A DNA stretch of 64,000 nt from Saccharothrix espanaensis DSM 44229 (lineage in GTDB: Bacteria; Actinomycetota; Actinomycetes; Mycobacteriales; Pseudonocardiaceae), in contig NC_019673.1 of the NCBI RefSeq assembly GCF_000328705.1, positions 2,232,001-2,296,000 on the forward strand, in the 5' to 3' direction. Shown piece by piece: positions 17,101 through 25,258 of this stretch. The translations under genes and the position numbers were made by a program. The first letter of the stretch is position 1. Each line of letters starts with the position of its first letter. Under the pieces are notes generated by a model. The model did no database searches. It worked only from the letters and a program-made list of their open reading frames with translations, and was not told the DNA's origin.

Positions 17101-18599
17101 GACGCACCACCACCTCCACCCTCGACGCGTTGGGGCGACGCATCCACCGCCGCACACCATCAGGGGCCGAGTCGCACTGGCGCTACGACGCCGACGACCG
17201 GCCGGTGGAGCTGACCACCGGCGGCCAGACCATCCGGTTCGGCTACGACGCGGGCGGTCGGGAGACCACCCGTGCGATCGGCGCCGAGGCCGTCCTCACC
17301 CAAGGGTGGGATGCCAATCACCGGCTGGTCGCCCAGACGGTGACCGGGCGGCAGTCCCGCCTCGTGCAGCGGCGCTCCTACCGCTACCGCCCCGACGGCT
17401 ACCTGGTCGGCGTCGCCGAGCACCTCGGCGGCGTCAGGCGCTTCGACCTCGACGCGCTCGGGCGCGTCACCGCCGTGCAGGGCAGCGGCTGGGCCGAGTC
17501 CTACGCCTACGACAGCGCGGGCAACATCGCCGCCGCCACCACCCCGACCGGGCGGGGACCGCACGAGTACACCGGCACCCTGGTCCGGCGGGCCGGCAAC
17601 GTCACCTACCGGCACGACGCGCAGGGCCGCGTCGTGCACCGTCGCAGGACGACGCTGTCGGGCCGGCGTGAGGACTGGAACTACACGTGGGACGGCGAAG
17701 ACCGGCTGGTCGGGGTGGTGACCCCGGACGGGAGCCGCTGGCGGTACCGCTACGACGGGCTCGGCCGCCGCTTGTCCAAGCAACGCCTGGCCGGGGACGG
17801 CGGCACCGCCGAGCGGACGCTGTTCACCTGGGACGGAGTGGTCCTCGCCGAACAGGAGCAGGACGATGCCGTCACCACGTGGGAGTGGGACCCGACGACG
17901 CAGCGACCGGTGACCCAGGTCGAACGCACCCCGCTGCGCGACGCCCCGCAGGAGTGGGTCGACCGGCAGTTCTACGCGCTGGTCACCGACATCGCCGGCA
18001 CGCCCGCGGAGATGATCGATCCGAACGGCGACCTGGTGTGGCGCGCCCGGACCGGGCTGTGGGGTCAAGCGCCAGACGGTCCCGCGCCGGCCGTGAGCTG
18101 CCCGTTGCGGTTCCCGGGCCAGTACCACGACATCGAGACGGGCCTGCACTACAACTACTTCCGCCACTACGACCCCGACTCCGGCCGGTACGCCTCGGTC
18201 GACCCGCTCGGCCTGGCCGGCGGGCTCAACCCGCACTGGTACGTGCCCAACCCCTTCAGCTGGGCCGACCCGTTCGGCCTCGCCCTGTGCCGCGCCACCC
18301 CGCGCATGGAGGACGGCACGTCCAAGCAGGGCTGGAAGCACATCGAGCAGCGGCACGTCCCCGGCGGCAACGACCCGACCAAGCAGGGCTCGTTGTTCGC
18401 CCCGGGCACCACCCGCGACCAGATCGAGCGGGCCGCCGAGGAGATGGTCCGCAAGGGCACCAGGCAGTCCGACCCGGGCCAGGACTACCAGGTGTTCGAG
18501 CGTAGGATGACGATCAACGGCCTGCGCACGAACTACCGCCTCGTCGTCGATTCGTCCGACGGCAACAACGTCATCACCATGTTCCCGATCGGCAGGTGA
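14178..18599 (+). CDS. RHS-repeat polymorphic toxin with type VII-like N-terminus
   Basis: A 1473-residue effector. Residues 1-230 are helical with a WQGAAADAYRGHA segment typical of WXG/ESX-type export domains. A Ser/Thr/Pro/Gly linker (about 250-370) follows, encoded partly by a perfect-length 18-base tandem repeat. Then comes a DUF6531-like start (DPIDIATGEVI), some 20 YD/RHS repeats (YRYDDAGRL, YDYDPAGRL and similar) and the RHS core end YDPDSGRYASVDPLGLAGG near 1335-1350. The last 102 residues are the variable toxin tip, with HIEQRHVPGGN and a C-terminal VITMFPIGR. That spacing resembles BECR-fold RNase toxins, but the family is uncertain. GTG 14178 overlaps the ESX-like gene. The gene after it is the likely immunity protein. 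Confidence 0.92.
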   Translation: MNNPLVATAKSDTTAVTGIGIAESANDLAQGISDGSWVAAGLGGVGVGLEVLSMVLDPIGTVASYGVSWLIEHVQPLKEALDWFAGDPPVIRSFSETWSNVAAEVARVAEELAAQDAPGWQGAAADAYRGHAAQTADAIAGAGSLADGVGAGVMIMGEVVAAVREIIRDLVAEVVGKLITWALEAVATLGLATPLIVAQATSTIAKVCNRIADLVRKLVKTIGNVTPRIRKVLDKLGEIMEKLGKLGRRADGPSSPGTTSPSSTPGAPDAPTVKGPDGTTSSSGTTSPSSTTSPSGTTSSLGTTSSSGTTSPSGTTSPAGTDTSPGATSPSSTSPSTASNGKSPDQPGTTNRPADPNDTKTPADKRTTCNDPIDIATGEVILEQVDLDLPGTLPLVLRRVHVSSYRAGRSFGRSWASTLDQRVEHDHEGTVFAAEDGVLLVYPPDQELPLVGPRWPLRRENGGYALAQPESGRTLHFAGTGLLSAITDNNDNRIDVRRDHAGAVTGVDHSGGYRLTVRTDDTGRITELAVAGISAIRYRYDDAGRLREVHNSSNLPARFDYDDSGRITQWTDRNGEWYRYFYDADGRCIANQGSGGLLNGTFGYHRDPVTGDKTTRFTDALGNTTTYRLDRRNNVVAETDPLGNTTTSTWDDRDRLLSRTDPLAHTTRYEYGYTDLVGIVWPDGSRTSAEYDDHGRLTVLVAPDGARWLREYDQRGNLVVVTDPVGAATRHTYGLNGQVVAITDALGATRRFETDAAGLPIAITDGEGGTVRYERDAFGRIGRIVDPVGGRTTLTWTVEGKITSRTLPDNTIERWRYDGEGNVVEHRDATGQVTLTEYGGFDLPVARTTPDGARYRFTYDSTLNITSATNPQGLVWRYDYDPAGRLIRETDFNGRTLHYTYDAAGRQTGKVNGVSEVITFGYDVLGNAVEKNVAGVVTTYAFDAAGRIVRATSPDADVAITRDATGRVTAETVNGRTTTSTLDALGRRIHRRTPSGAESHWRYDADDRPVELTTGGQTIRFGYDAGGRETTRAIGAEAVLTQGWDANHRLVAQTVTGRQSRLVQRRSYRYRPDGYLVGVAEHLGGVRRFDLDALGRVTAVQGSGWAESYAYDSAGNIAAATTPTGRGPHEYTGTLVRRAGNVTYRHDAQGRVVHRRRTTLSGRREDWNYTWDGEDRLVGVVTPDGSRWRYRYDGLGRRLSKQRLAGDGGTAERTLFTWDGVVLAEQEQDDAVTTWEWDPTTQRPVTQVERTPLRDAPQEWVDRQFYALVTDIAGTPAEMIDPNGDLVWRARTGLWGQAPDGPAPAVSCPLRFPGQYHDIETGLHYNYFRHYDPDSGRYASVDPLGLAGGLNPHWYVPNPFSWADPFGLALCRATPRMEDGTSKQGWKHIEQRHVPGGNDPTKQGSLFAPGTTRDQIERAAEEMVRKGTRQSDPGQDYQVFERRMTINGLRTNYRLVVDSSDGNNVITMFPIGR
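15057..15128 (+). repeat. Four tandem 18-bp repeats in the RHS linker
   Basis: Four consecutive units of consensus CCATCGGGCACCACCTCC encode a repeated S-P-S-G-T-T hexapeptide in the flexible linker before the RHS barrel. Units differ by one to three bases, so the array is prone to expansion or contraction in frame. Confidence 0.9.
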
Positions 18600-18600
18600 C

Positions 18601-19044
18601 ATGCCCTCCTTCGCCTTCTCCGTGGACGACGACCCACCCCACAGCGGCTTCTCCCTAGGGCACCTGGACGTCTCCGGCAGCGACGGAACAGCCACTACCA
18701 GAGGACACGTCCCGGACGAGCGGCTGATGGTCTACCTGGCCGCGGCGCAACTGCTGTGGGACGTCCGGGTGCTGGTCGACGCCGGTCGGGGCACGAGGAA
18801 GTTCGTCGGGACGGATTCGAGCTTCACCTTGGTCTTCTCGCTGAAGAAGGCCGAGGTGGAGACGCGGCACGGCAGGCAGGCCATCGACGTGTCCACTGTG
18901 GACGACTTCCGGGCGGCGGTGCTGGACGGCGCCCGCGGCCTGTACGAGCTGGGATCCGCCGAGGTCGAAGAGGACCGCAAGCCGTTGGACGACCTGGCCG
19001 CCGCGATCGCGAAGTACGAGAGCTGGCACCGCCATCCGCCGTGA
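18601..19044 (+). CDS. Candidate immunity protein for the RHS toxin
   Basis: A 147-residue cytosolic protein starting one base after the toxin stop. No family is recognised. It opens MPSFAFSVDDD and has a central strand pair (SFTLVFSLKKAEVETRHG) and a helical C-terminus (EDRKPLDDLAAAIAKYESW). There is no signal peptide, membrane helix or catalytic motif. Size, acidity and position directly behind the variable toxin tip are what is expected of a cognate immunity protein; this is inference from position. A 13-base palindrome (18891-18903) lies inside it. Confidence 0.75.
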   Translation: MPSFAFSVDDDPPHSGFSLGHLDVSGSDGTATTRGHVPDERLMVYLAAAQLLWDVRVLVDAGRGTRKFVGTDSSFTLVFSLKKAEVETRHGRQAIDVSTVDDFRAAVLDGARGLYELGSAEVEEDRKPLDDLAAAIAKYESWHRHPP

Positions 19045-19227
19045 CACCCCTCGACCCCGGTGCTTTCGCCGACTGCCCTGACCAGAAGTCCCGTTACGTG
19101 ACCCTCTTCAGGCCCTCTCCCGGACCGGTTGTCGGCCCCGTTCGAGGTGCCGTGCCCCGGGGTCGCCGCCGAAAGCGCGCCAGAACTCGAGAATGGACCA
19201 CAGCTGTTCGGTCGCCTGAGCGGCGCG

Positions 19228-20018
19228 TCACTCGTCCGAGCGCCGGAAAGCTCCCGCGATGTCCAGCGCGACCCGTGCCGCCCGCCGGGCGGCTTCGGTC
19301 TGCTTGGCCTTCTTGTCCACCGCCATCTCCTCGTCACCGAGGTCGCTGACGCACTTGAGCATCGCCCCGCCCACGAACTCCTTCGCCTTGAACGCTTCCC
19401 AGATCGCGTGGAGCACCCCGTGCGCCTCGGTCTCCACGCCGCCGACGTCGGCGGACAGGGCGAGCAGCCGGGCCCGCAGTTCGGACCCCTGCCAGGCGAT
19501 CACCTTCTCGCTGCTCGCGAAGTCATTCACCAACAGCTGATGGCCTTCCAGCGACGCGTCCAGCCTGCCCCTGGTGTCGAGCTTGGTGACCAGCCGCAGC
19601 AGCTGCTCGTCGGTCCGGTAGACCCGGGGCCGGAGACCGCCGCCCTCCGGCCGCATTTTTTCCGGGGTGTAGTCGAACACCTCCCGCGCCAGGAGCACGT
19701 CGCCCAACGACACCCCGCGCTCCCCGAACCCGCCGAACCCGCCGAACACCCCGACCAGGAGGATCAGGGTCGGCCGGAACATCGACAGCAGGTCGCGCGT
19801 CACCGCCGCCGTCGGCTGGCCGCCCTGGTCGGTGGCCTGCGCGGAGACCACGCGGACCGGCGCCCGGCCTGCGGAGGTGAGCTCGAAGACGTCGTAGTAG
19901 CACCCCTCGCGCTGCACCTCGGTCGTGGTGATGCCGCGGTCGGCGAGCTCGAACTTCGACTCCCGTTCTTCGCGGAACCTGCGGAGCACGGACCGGTGAA
20001 GACGAGCAGGGAGATCAT
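19228..20018 (-). pseudogene. Nucleoside phosphorylase/MTA-SAH nucleosidase-like gene, frameshifted at its start
   Basis: The main frame (19228 to about 19990) encodes a PNP/UDP-phosphorylase-fold protein. Visible features are FRPTLILLVGVFGGFGGFGERGV and LGDVLLAREVFDY. The catalytic region is GGVETEAHGVLHA, and VSDLGDEEM carries the late Asp. The only good start, ATG 20018 with GGAAAGG about 7 bases upstream and MISLLVFTG typical of the family's first strand, lies in another frame. A frameshift or small deletion near 19990 therefore separates start from body. Such domains often occur in NB-ARC or TPR conflict proteins. A TPR gene fragment on the opposite strand starts 13 bases away. It could be a sequencing error, in which case the gene is intact. 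Confidence 0.65.
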
Positions 20019-20030
20019 GGAGGTCCTTTC

Positions 20031-20297
20031 CACGGCCCCGACCACCCGGACACGCTGGGCTCGCGCAACAACCTGGCCGCCGCATACGAGTCCGCCGGTG
20101 ATCTTGGTCGGGCAATCCCACTGTACGAAGCCACCCTCGCCGACCGCGAGCGGGTACTCGGCCCCGGCCACCCCAGCGATCCAGACAAACCTCGAGCGCG
20201 CGACATCGACCTGAACTCGCGCGCCCACGCGACCATCACAGACCGGCCGACCACAGCGCTCGAACATCCGCCTCTCGGCATGACCGTGTGTTGTTGA
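20031..20297 (+). pseudogene. Tetratricopeptide (kinesin light chain-type) repeat fragment
   Basis: An open frame without a start encodes one and a half TPR_12-type repeats: GPDHPDTLGSRNNLAAAYES followed by DLGRAIPLYEATLADRERVLGPGHP. It then loses similarity and stops at 20297. The rest of the protein, normally an NB-ARC/TPR regulator of hundreds of residues, is absent. It sits between the nucleosidase start and the integrase remnant and marks a rearrangement breakpoint. Confidence 0.75.
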
Positions 20298-20299
20298 GT

Positions 20300-21077
20300 T
20301 CAGGTGGCTGAGGCCAGGTAGGCGGCGAGTATGTAGTTGGGGTGGCGGTCGAGGTTTTGCTGGCGCGGTCGTAGCGCATGGTGGTTCTGGGGTCGGCGTG
20401 GTGTGCGGCGATCTGGACGTCGCGGAGGTCGACTCCGGCGTCGAGCATGGTGGTGACGTAGGTGTGGCGCAGCAGGTGTGGATGCACCTTGGGCAGTCGC
20501 ACGACGGCGGTTTTGGCGAGGTGGTGCAGGCGCCGGGTGGCGCAGTGCCGGTCCATCCGCCGATAGCGTCGGTTGAGGAGGATCGGCCCGTTCGCCCTGT
20601 CGTCGACGGCGCGTTCGATCGCCCTGCAGACCGCGGGCGGCAGTGGCACGAGGGTTTCCTTGCCGCCTTTGCCGTGGACCAGGAGCACGCGGTGTCCGTG
20701 TTCCTCGCCGAGGTCCTGCACATCGCCGCGCCCGGCCTCGGACACCCGCAGCCTGAGCAGCCCCAGCATGGCGACCAGTCGGCCGGCGAGTGGTCGAGTA
20801 CCGCGTCGATGACGCAGGTGCGGTAGAAGCCGGAGACCACGGCCATGCGGCGGGACACGGTGGAGGGCTTGAACCGGCGGACTTCCTGCATCCACCGCAC
20901 GTACAGCTCCACCTGCGCCCGCCCCAATCCCAACGGGGCCAACTCACGTTCGGCACACCAGCCCAGGATCAGGCGCAGGTCGGACTCGGTGTGGGTCCGG
21001 AAGGCCCCGGTGTAGCGACCCAGGTAGGCAGAGGCGGCCAGGCGCAGCAAGACATCGTCAATACTCGACGGGTTCAT
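20300..21077 (-). pseudogene. Tyrosine recombinase (XerC/integrase) with deletion and frameshifts
   Basis: The N-terminal SAM-like domain (opening MNPSSIDDVLLRLAASAYLG, with EVRRFKPSTVSRRMAVVSGF) is in one frame from 21077. After DHSPADW the catalytic domain continues in a second frame (VAMLGLLRLRVSEAG, HGKGGKETLVPLPPA, HPHLLRHTYVTTMLDAGVD, HADPRTTMRYDRA). The end (QNLDRHPNYILAAYLASAT) is in a third. Compared with the usual layout, roughly 40 residues between the two domains are missing. The catalytic Arg, Lys, His-x-x-Arg and Tyr regions are still recognisable, so decay is recent. Confidence 0.85.
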
Positions 21078-21831
21078 GACCCACCACGGTCACCCCACAC
21101 CGGCGAACGTCCTGCAAAGATCGTGCGCGCGCCCCGATGCCACTGTGTCTGGACGACTACGGGCATCGAGACCTGGGTGTGGATGCGCATCGTCGGAGCT
21201 TGAGCCGTCCAGACGGTCTGCTTGGTTCGGCGGCGGAGCCATCGGTCTGTGGTCCAGTGGTGTATCCGGTCGCGACGACGTCGAATCGTTCTGTGATGGC
21301 GATGTTGTACCTTCGGATATTCTACACGAGAATGTCGTGCCTCTGAATCGATCTGCCGTGCACTATTGCGGATCTGTGCTGTTAGCGGCGTGCGGTTTCC
21401 GCAAGTGCGGTCATTCTGTGTCGGTCGGACTGGCGTGAAGTCACCCGGTCGGCTGTGTTCGTGTTGCCGTCTTTCCGATTCAATGGCACGGAACGTTCGC
21501 GCCTGCTGTCGTCGCGTGGTCCACAGGGGGAAGCTGATGGTTGCTCGCGAGAGGTCACTCGTGTCGTAGGTCGCCACGGGGCTCCTGTATACGGCGCGCC
21601 CTCGGCCTGATCTGCCGGGCTTTGACGTGGTCCTCGGGTCGATGTCCAGCCGGTCGTCGGTTCTCCGTGCGTCGTGCCGGAGCGGCTGTGTCGTGCACAT
21701 CTGTGTGCCGGTGCATGCCGAGTCGGTTCCTGGACCGATCCGTGTTGCGCTTATTTCGTGCTGCGTGTGATTCGTGATGAGCTGAATACGATTTGGGGGA
21801 GCGGTGACGGGCCGTGTCGTGAGGCGGCAAA
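21078..21831. other. Non-coding, AT-richer stretch between recombinase and IS5 remnants
   Basis: About 750 bases of lower GC content than the flanks. Frames on both strands are short or of shadow-like composition, and none has a convincing ribosome-binding site or family motif. It probably derives from decayed mobile DNA. Confidence 0.5.
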
Positions 21832-22274
21832 GCCGCCCTGTGGCAGCGCCTGCACCACGCGGTGCTGGACGAACTGGGCTCGCGGTCGGTGTCTCGGCGG
21901 CCAATCTGCACGACAGCCAGGCGCTCAAGCCCATGCTCCGAGTCATCCCGCGCATCCGCTCCCGGTGTGGTCCGCGTCGCTTCTGCCCGGCGAAGCTGCA
22001 CGCCGACAAGGCCTATGACATCGACCACCTGCGCCGCTGGTTACGCCACCGCGGCACCATCCCGCGCATCGCCTGCAAGAACATCGACCCCTCCGACCGC
22101 CTCGGCCGACACCGCTGGGTCGTCGAAAGCGCCATCTCCGGGCTCACCGGCTACCGACGCCTGACCATCCGCTACGAGCGCCACGCCCTCACCTGCCGCG
22201 CCTTCGCCACCCTCGCCGCAGCCCTGACCTACTTCCAACGACTCACCAATCCACCACATCAGACGTGGGTGTAA
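21832..22274 (+). pseudogene. IS5-family transposase remnant with internal deletion
   Basis: A short 5' block (ALWQRLHHAVLDELGSR) in one frame is followed directly, in another frame, by SAANLHDSQALKPML and the DDE C-terminal half: KLHADKAYDIDHLRRWLRHR, RHRWVVESAISGLTGYRRL and a final FATLAAALTYFQRL. The segment normally joining these blocks, containing the first catalytic Asp, is deleted, and so is the N-terminus. Not functional. Confidence 0.8.
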
Positions 22275-22302
22275 GACGGCTGCCGCCCTGATGGCGGCCG
22301 TC
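22275..22302 (+). terminator. Possible stem-loop after the IS5 remnant
   Basis: GACGG and GCCGCC pair with GGCGGC and CCGTC around a short CTGAT loop, with a small bulge. No T-tract. It could stop read-through from the IS remnant into the secreted-protein gene at 22333. Confidence 0.4.
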
Positions 22303-22332
22303 GCTCTACACGCACCAGACTGAGAGGTAACA

Positions 22333-24411
22333 GTGCACAGAAGCGCCGCCGCGCCCCTCGGCGCGGCCTTACTCCTTCTCCTCGGCATGGCCGTGCCCGC
22401 CGTCGCGGGAACCCCCGGCGGCGCGGCCACCGACGGGGCGACGCTCTACCGCGACAACACGATCGACGTCTCCTACCACCAGATCGCCCCCGGTGACGCG
22501 ACGTGGAGCCAGGTGCCGGCCGCCCTCCGCGGCAGAACGACGGAGGGTTCGTACGTCGCCCGCCTCCAGCTCGAGAACGTCTCCGATCACCCCGTCTCCA
22601 AATGGTCGCTGACCTTCGAGCTCTCCGACCGAATCACGGACACCTCCGCCGCGAAGCTCGCCGCCCCCCAAGGCGCGCGCACGACGCTCCAGGGCGTCGG
22701 CCCCACGAACACCCTCCAGCCGGGCAGGACCGAGACCGTCTGGTACCGCGCCGAGCCTGGCACCACGGCCGATACCCCGACCTGGGCGTCCTTCACCGAG
22801 CACGGCGTCTCGCCGACGGAGGACACCGACGGCGATCGCCTCCCCGACGACCTGGAGGTGCGCGCCGGGCTCGACCCCAAGTCCGAGGACACAGACGGCG
22901 ACGGCCTCTCCGACTTCGCCGAGCTCGGCTTCCGCTTCAGCAGCCCGCTCAAGGCCGACACCGACGGCGACGGCATCAAGGACGGCGCCGAAGACCCCGA
23001 CACCGACGGCCTCACGACCGCCCGCGAGCTGGAGCTCCGCACGGAGCCCACCAACGCCGACACCGACGGCGACGGCGTCCAGGACGGCGAGGAGACGAGG
23101 CTCAACACCTCTCCCCGCGCCAAGAACTCCGCCTTCGACGTGACCCGCCGCGCGGACGGCGGCGCCACCGCCGCCGAGGCCACGCTCAAAGACCTGGCCG
23201 CCGAGCAGGTCGGCGGCTTCCAGGTCACCGCGCTCCCCGCCGAGCAGCGGGAGTTCCCGAAGTCCACTCCGGGCTACCTCGGCAACGGCTTCCAGGTCTC
23301 CGCCCCCGCGGACCACGCCGCAAGGCTCACCTTCCACCTCGACCCCGACCGTACGGAGGGCACCGCACCGGCCCTCTACCGCTACGACGAGAAGGCCCGT
23401 CACCTCGTCAAGCAGTCGGGCCAGCAGCGCAGCGGCAGCACGATCACGGCCACCGCCACGGCCGGCTCCGCCAAGTACGTCGTCCTCGACAGCGACGTCT
23501 TCGACAAGGCAGGCCCAGAGGCCCCTGGCAAGCGAATCCCCGACGGCGGAGACCCGGGTGACCCGCCCCCGACCGACATGCTGATCCACCAGTCGTCCTT
23601 CCTCGAGGGCCACCGCAAGGCCCCCGACCCCCGGCACCCGCCAGTCCCGGCCGACCCGCGCGTCGCCGACGACCTCACCTTCAACGACTACAACTTCGAC
23701 GAACTCACCGACCTCGGCTGGGAGTTCTGGGTCGCCCGCATCACGCCCGAGTCCTTCATGTGGGCCGAGTTCAACGACATCATGAACCTCGGCAAGCTCG
23801 GCGCCGACGCCGACCACGCCCAGTCCGTAGACGACCTCCGCAACGCCTTCCGCTACGGCCGCGGGGGTCAGAGCGCGGGCACGGTCACCGTCGACGACAA
23901 CTTCGACCCCGGCCGCTACCTCTACCGCGGCTCCGGCACGGCCCTCTCCCGCGCCGTCGGCGCCTCACCACAGGAGAAGACGTACACCGACAAGGCCGGC
24001 CAGATCATCAAGCAGTCCCTCATCGACAACCAGGGCCGCACCGATCAGCTCAAGGTCCAAGAGGACCTCTCCAAGAATTTCCTCTTCCAGCAGTTCTACG
24101 ACCAGGGCGTGAGATACCCGGTGTACGACTTTTCGCTCTGGGACGCCAACCAGCGCGCCCTCTCCATCGCGATACACCAGTTCCACGGCCACACGATCGC
24201 GCTGAAGGACTACAAGGTCGAAGGCAACTCCTTCTCCGGCAAGCTCGTCTTCCACTCCTACGACCACTTCGGTCTCGACCCGGACGACGAGATCAGGGAG
24301 TACGGCTTCATCGACTGGTTTACGCTCCAGCACTATGACCGGTTCGACGGGAAGTACCCCCCGGCGATCGCGCAGGCGGACATCGAGCTCCCCGTCAGCG
24401 GCACGTTCTGA
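22333..24411 (+). CDS. Secreted toxin-like protein with Ca-binding repeats and DUF3289-like C-terminus
   Basis: A 692-residue exported protein. Residues 1-26 are a Sec signal peptide with an AVAG-type cleavage region. Residues 30-150 form a beta-rich domain with likeness to carbohydrate-binding folds (VARLQLENVSDHPVSKWSL). Residues 155-260 hold several thrombospondin type 3/EF-like loops, such as DTDGDRLPDD, DTDGDGLSDF, DTDGDGIKDG and DTDGDGVQDG, which should bind calcium. The C-terminus, about 540-692, contains GHTIALKDYKVEGNSFSGKL and YDHFGLDPDDEI, resembling DUF3289 modules seen at the ends of bacterial toxins. The call as a toxin is inferred from that module and the membrane-anchored gene that follows. 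An adhesin or surface protein remains possible. Confidence 0.75.
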   Translation: MHRSAAAPLGAALLLLLGMAVPAVAGTPGGAATDGATLYRDNTIDVSYHQIAPGDATWSQVPAALRGRTTEGSYVARLQLENVSDHPVSKWSLTFELSDRITDTSAAKLAAPQGARTTLQGVGPTNTLQPGRTETVWYRAEPGTTADTPTWASFTEHGVSPTEDTDGDRLPDDLEVRAGLDPKSEDTDGDGLSDFAELGFRFSSPLKADTDGDGIKDGAEDPDTDGLTTARELELRTEPTNADTDGDGVQDGEETRLNTSPRAKNSAFDVTRRADGGATAAEATLKDLAAEQVGGFQVTALPAEQREFPKSTPGYLGNGFQVSAPADHAARLTFHLDPDRTEGTAPALYRYDEKARHLVKQSGQQRSGSTITATATAGSAKYVVLDSDVFDKAGPEAPGKRIPDGGDPGDPPPTDMLIHQSSFLEGHRKAPDPRHPPVPADPRVADDLTFNDYNFDELTDLGWEFWVARITPESFMWAEFNDIMNLGKLGADADHAQSVDDLRNAFRYGRGGQSAGTVTVDDNFDPGRYLYRGSGTALSRAVGASPQEKTYTDKAGQIIKQSLIDNQGRTDQLKVQEDLSKNFLFQQFYDQGVRYPVYDFSLWDANQRALSIAIHQFHGHTIALKDYKVEGNSFSGKLVFHSYDHFGLDPDDEIREYGFIDWFTLQHYDRFDGKYPPAIAQADIELPVSGTF

Positions 24412-24424
24412 CCTCGCCGACCTG

Positions 24425-24997
24425 ATGCCCCACAAACGCTCGCCGGCCCGGGTCCTGGTCGTCACGCTGGTCGTTGTGACGGCCGGGTACCTGGCCTGGC
24501 GGCTCGCCGTCCTCGCGGGCCTGGAGGCCCACTTCGGCAGCGGCCTCGACGAGCAGCGCTTCAACCGACTGCAGCAGGAGTACGACCACCACGAGGACGC
24601 TTTCGCCCGGGCCGACGCCCGGATGCGGAAGCTGATCGCGGAACATCCCCACGCCGAACGCATCGGCTGGAGCCCGTACCGAACCTGCGTTCGCGAGCCC
24701 GGCCGCCCATCCGACACCTGCACGACGACGCCCCCGAGCGACCAGGAGGTGTACGACGCCCTTTGGGGCGTCAGCTTGATCCTCTACCAGTCCAAGGACG
24801 AGGGCCGCACATTCTACCGCTTCTACCACGAGGACCCCCCGCGCTACACGATCATGCACGCCCCCGAGGACACCGCGGAGGAGGCCGAGGAGTACGCGGA
24901 CGCCCACGGCTTCCGCTCCACCCGCCCCCTCGGGTCCGGCTGGACGATCCTCGGTCCGATCGACGACGTCGGCCGCGAGGGGGAACAGTTCCCGTAG
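24425..24997 (+). CDS. Single-pass membrane protein, possible immunity partner
   Basis: A 190-residue protein starting 13 bases after the secreted protein's stop; ATG 24425 places a membrane helix at residues 9-30 (VLVVTLVVVTAGYLAWRL). A helical segment rich in Glu, His and Arg follows, then a region with conserved-looking Cys (RTCVREPGRPSDTC) and FYRFYHEDPPRY. No known family is recognised. Tight linkage and a probably extracytoplasmic C-terminal part fit an anchored immunity or partner protein for the upstream secreted protein (inference). No strong ribosome-binding site is visible, so it may be coupled to the upstream gene. Confidence 0.65.
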   Translation: MPHKRSPARVLVVTLVVVTAGYLAWRLAVLAGLEAHFGSGLDEQRFNRLQQEYDHHEDAFARADARMRKLIAEHPHAERIGWSPYRTCVREPGRPSDTCTTTPPSDQEVYDALWGVSLILYQSKDEGRTFYRFYHEDPPRYTIMHAPEDTAEEAEEYADAHGFRSTRPLGSGWTILGPIDDVGREGEQFP

Positions 24998-25258
24998 GAG
25001 GAGGCCCTCGGTACTGGTGGACTCGCGCAATCATCTGACGCCGGTTCAGATGGGAGCCGGTCGAATTGCGCTCCCTGTCGTCAGGTACTCGACGCAGGTG
25101 AGTCGTCGGTCCAGGAGGTAGGTCGACGCCTGGGAGAGACCGAAGGGAGGTGGCCGAGCATAAGTCCACTGTGGACGTTCGAGGGGTGCCGCCGGTGCCC
25201 TTTCCGCGGTCGAACCCGTCGGGCAGCGCGGCGGATCGTCGGCAGCGGGCCGGGTTCG

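Noticed and set aside
15177..18695. Long minus-strand frames opposite the RHS toxin
   Set aside because: Antisense shadows of YD-repeat DNA; no motif.
21074..22009. A 311-codon minus-strand frame
   Set aside because: Basic, low-complexity translation that overlaps the antisense of the IS5 remnant; no start signal.
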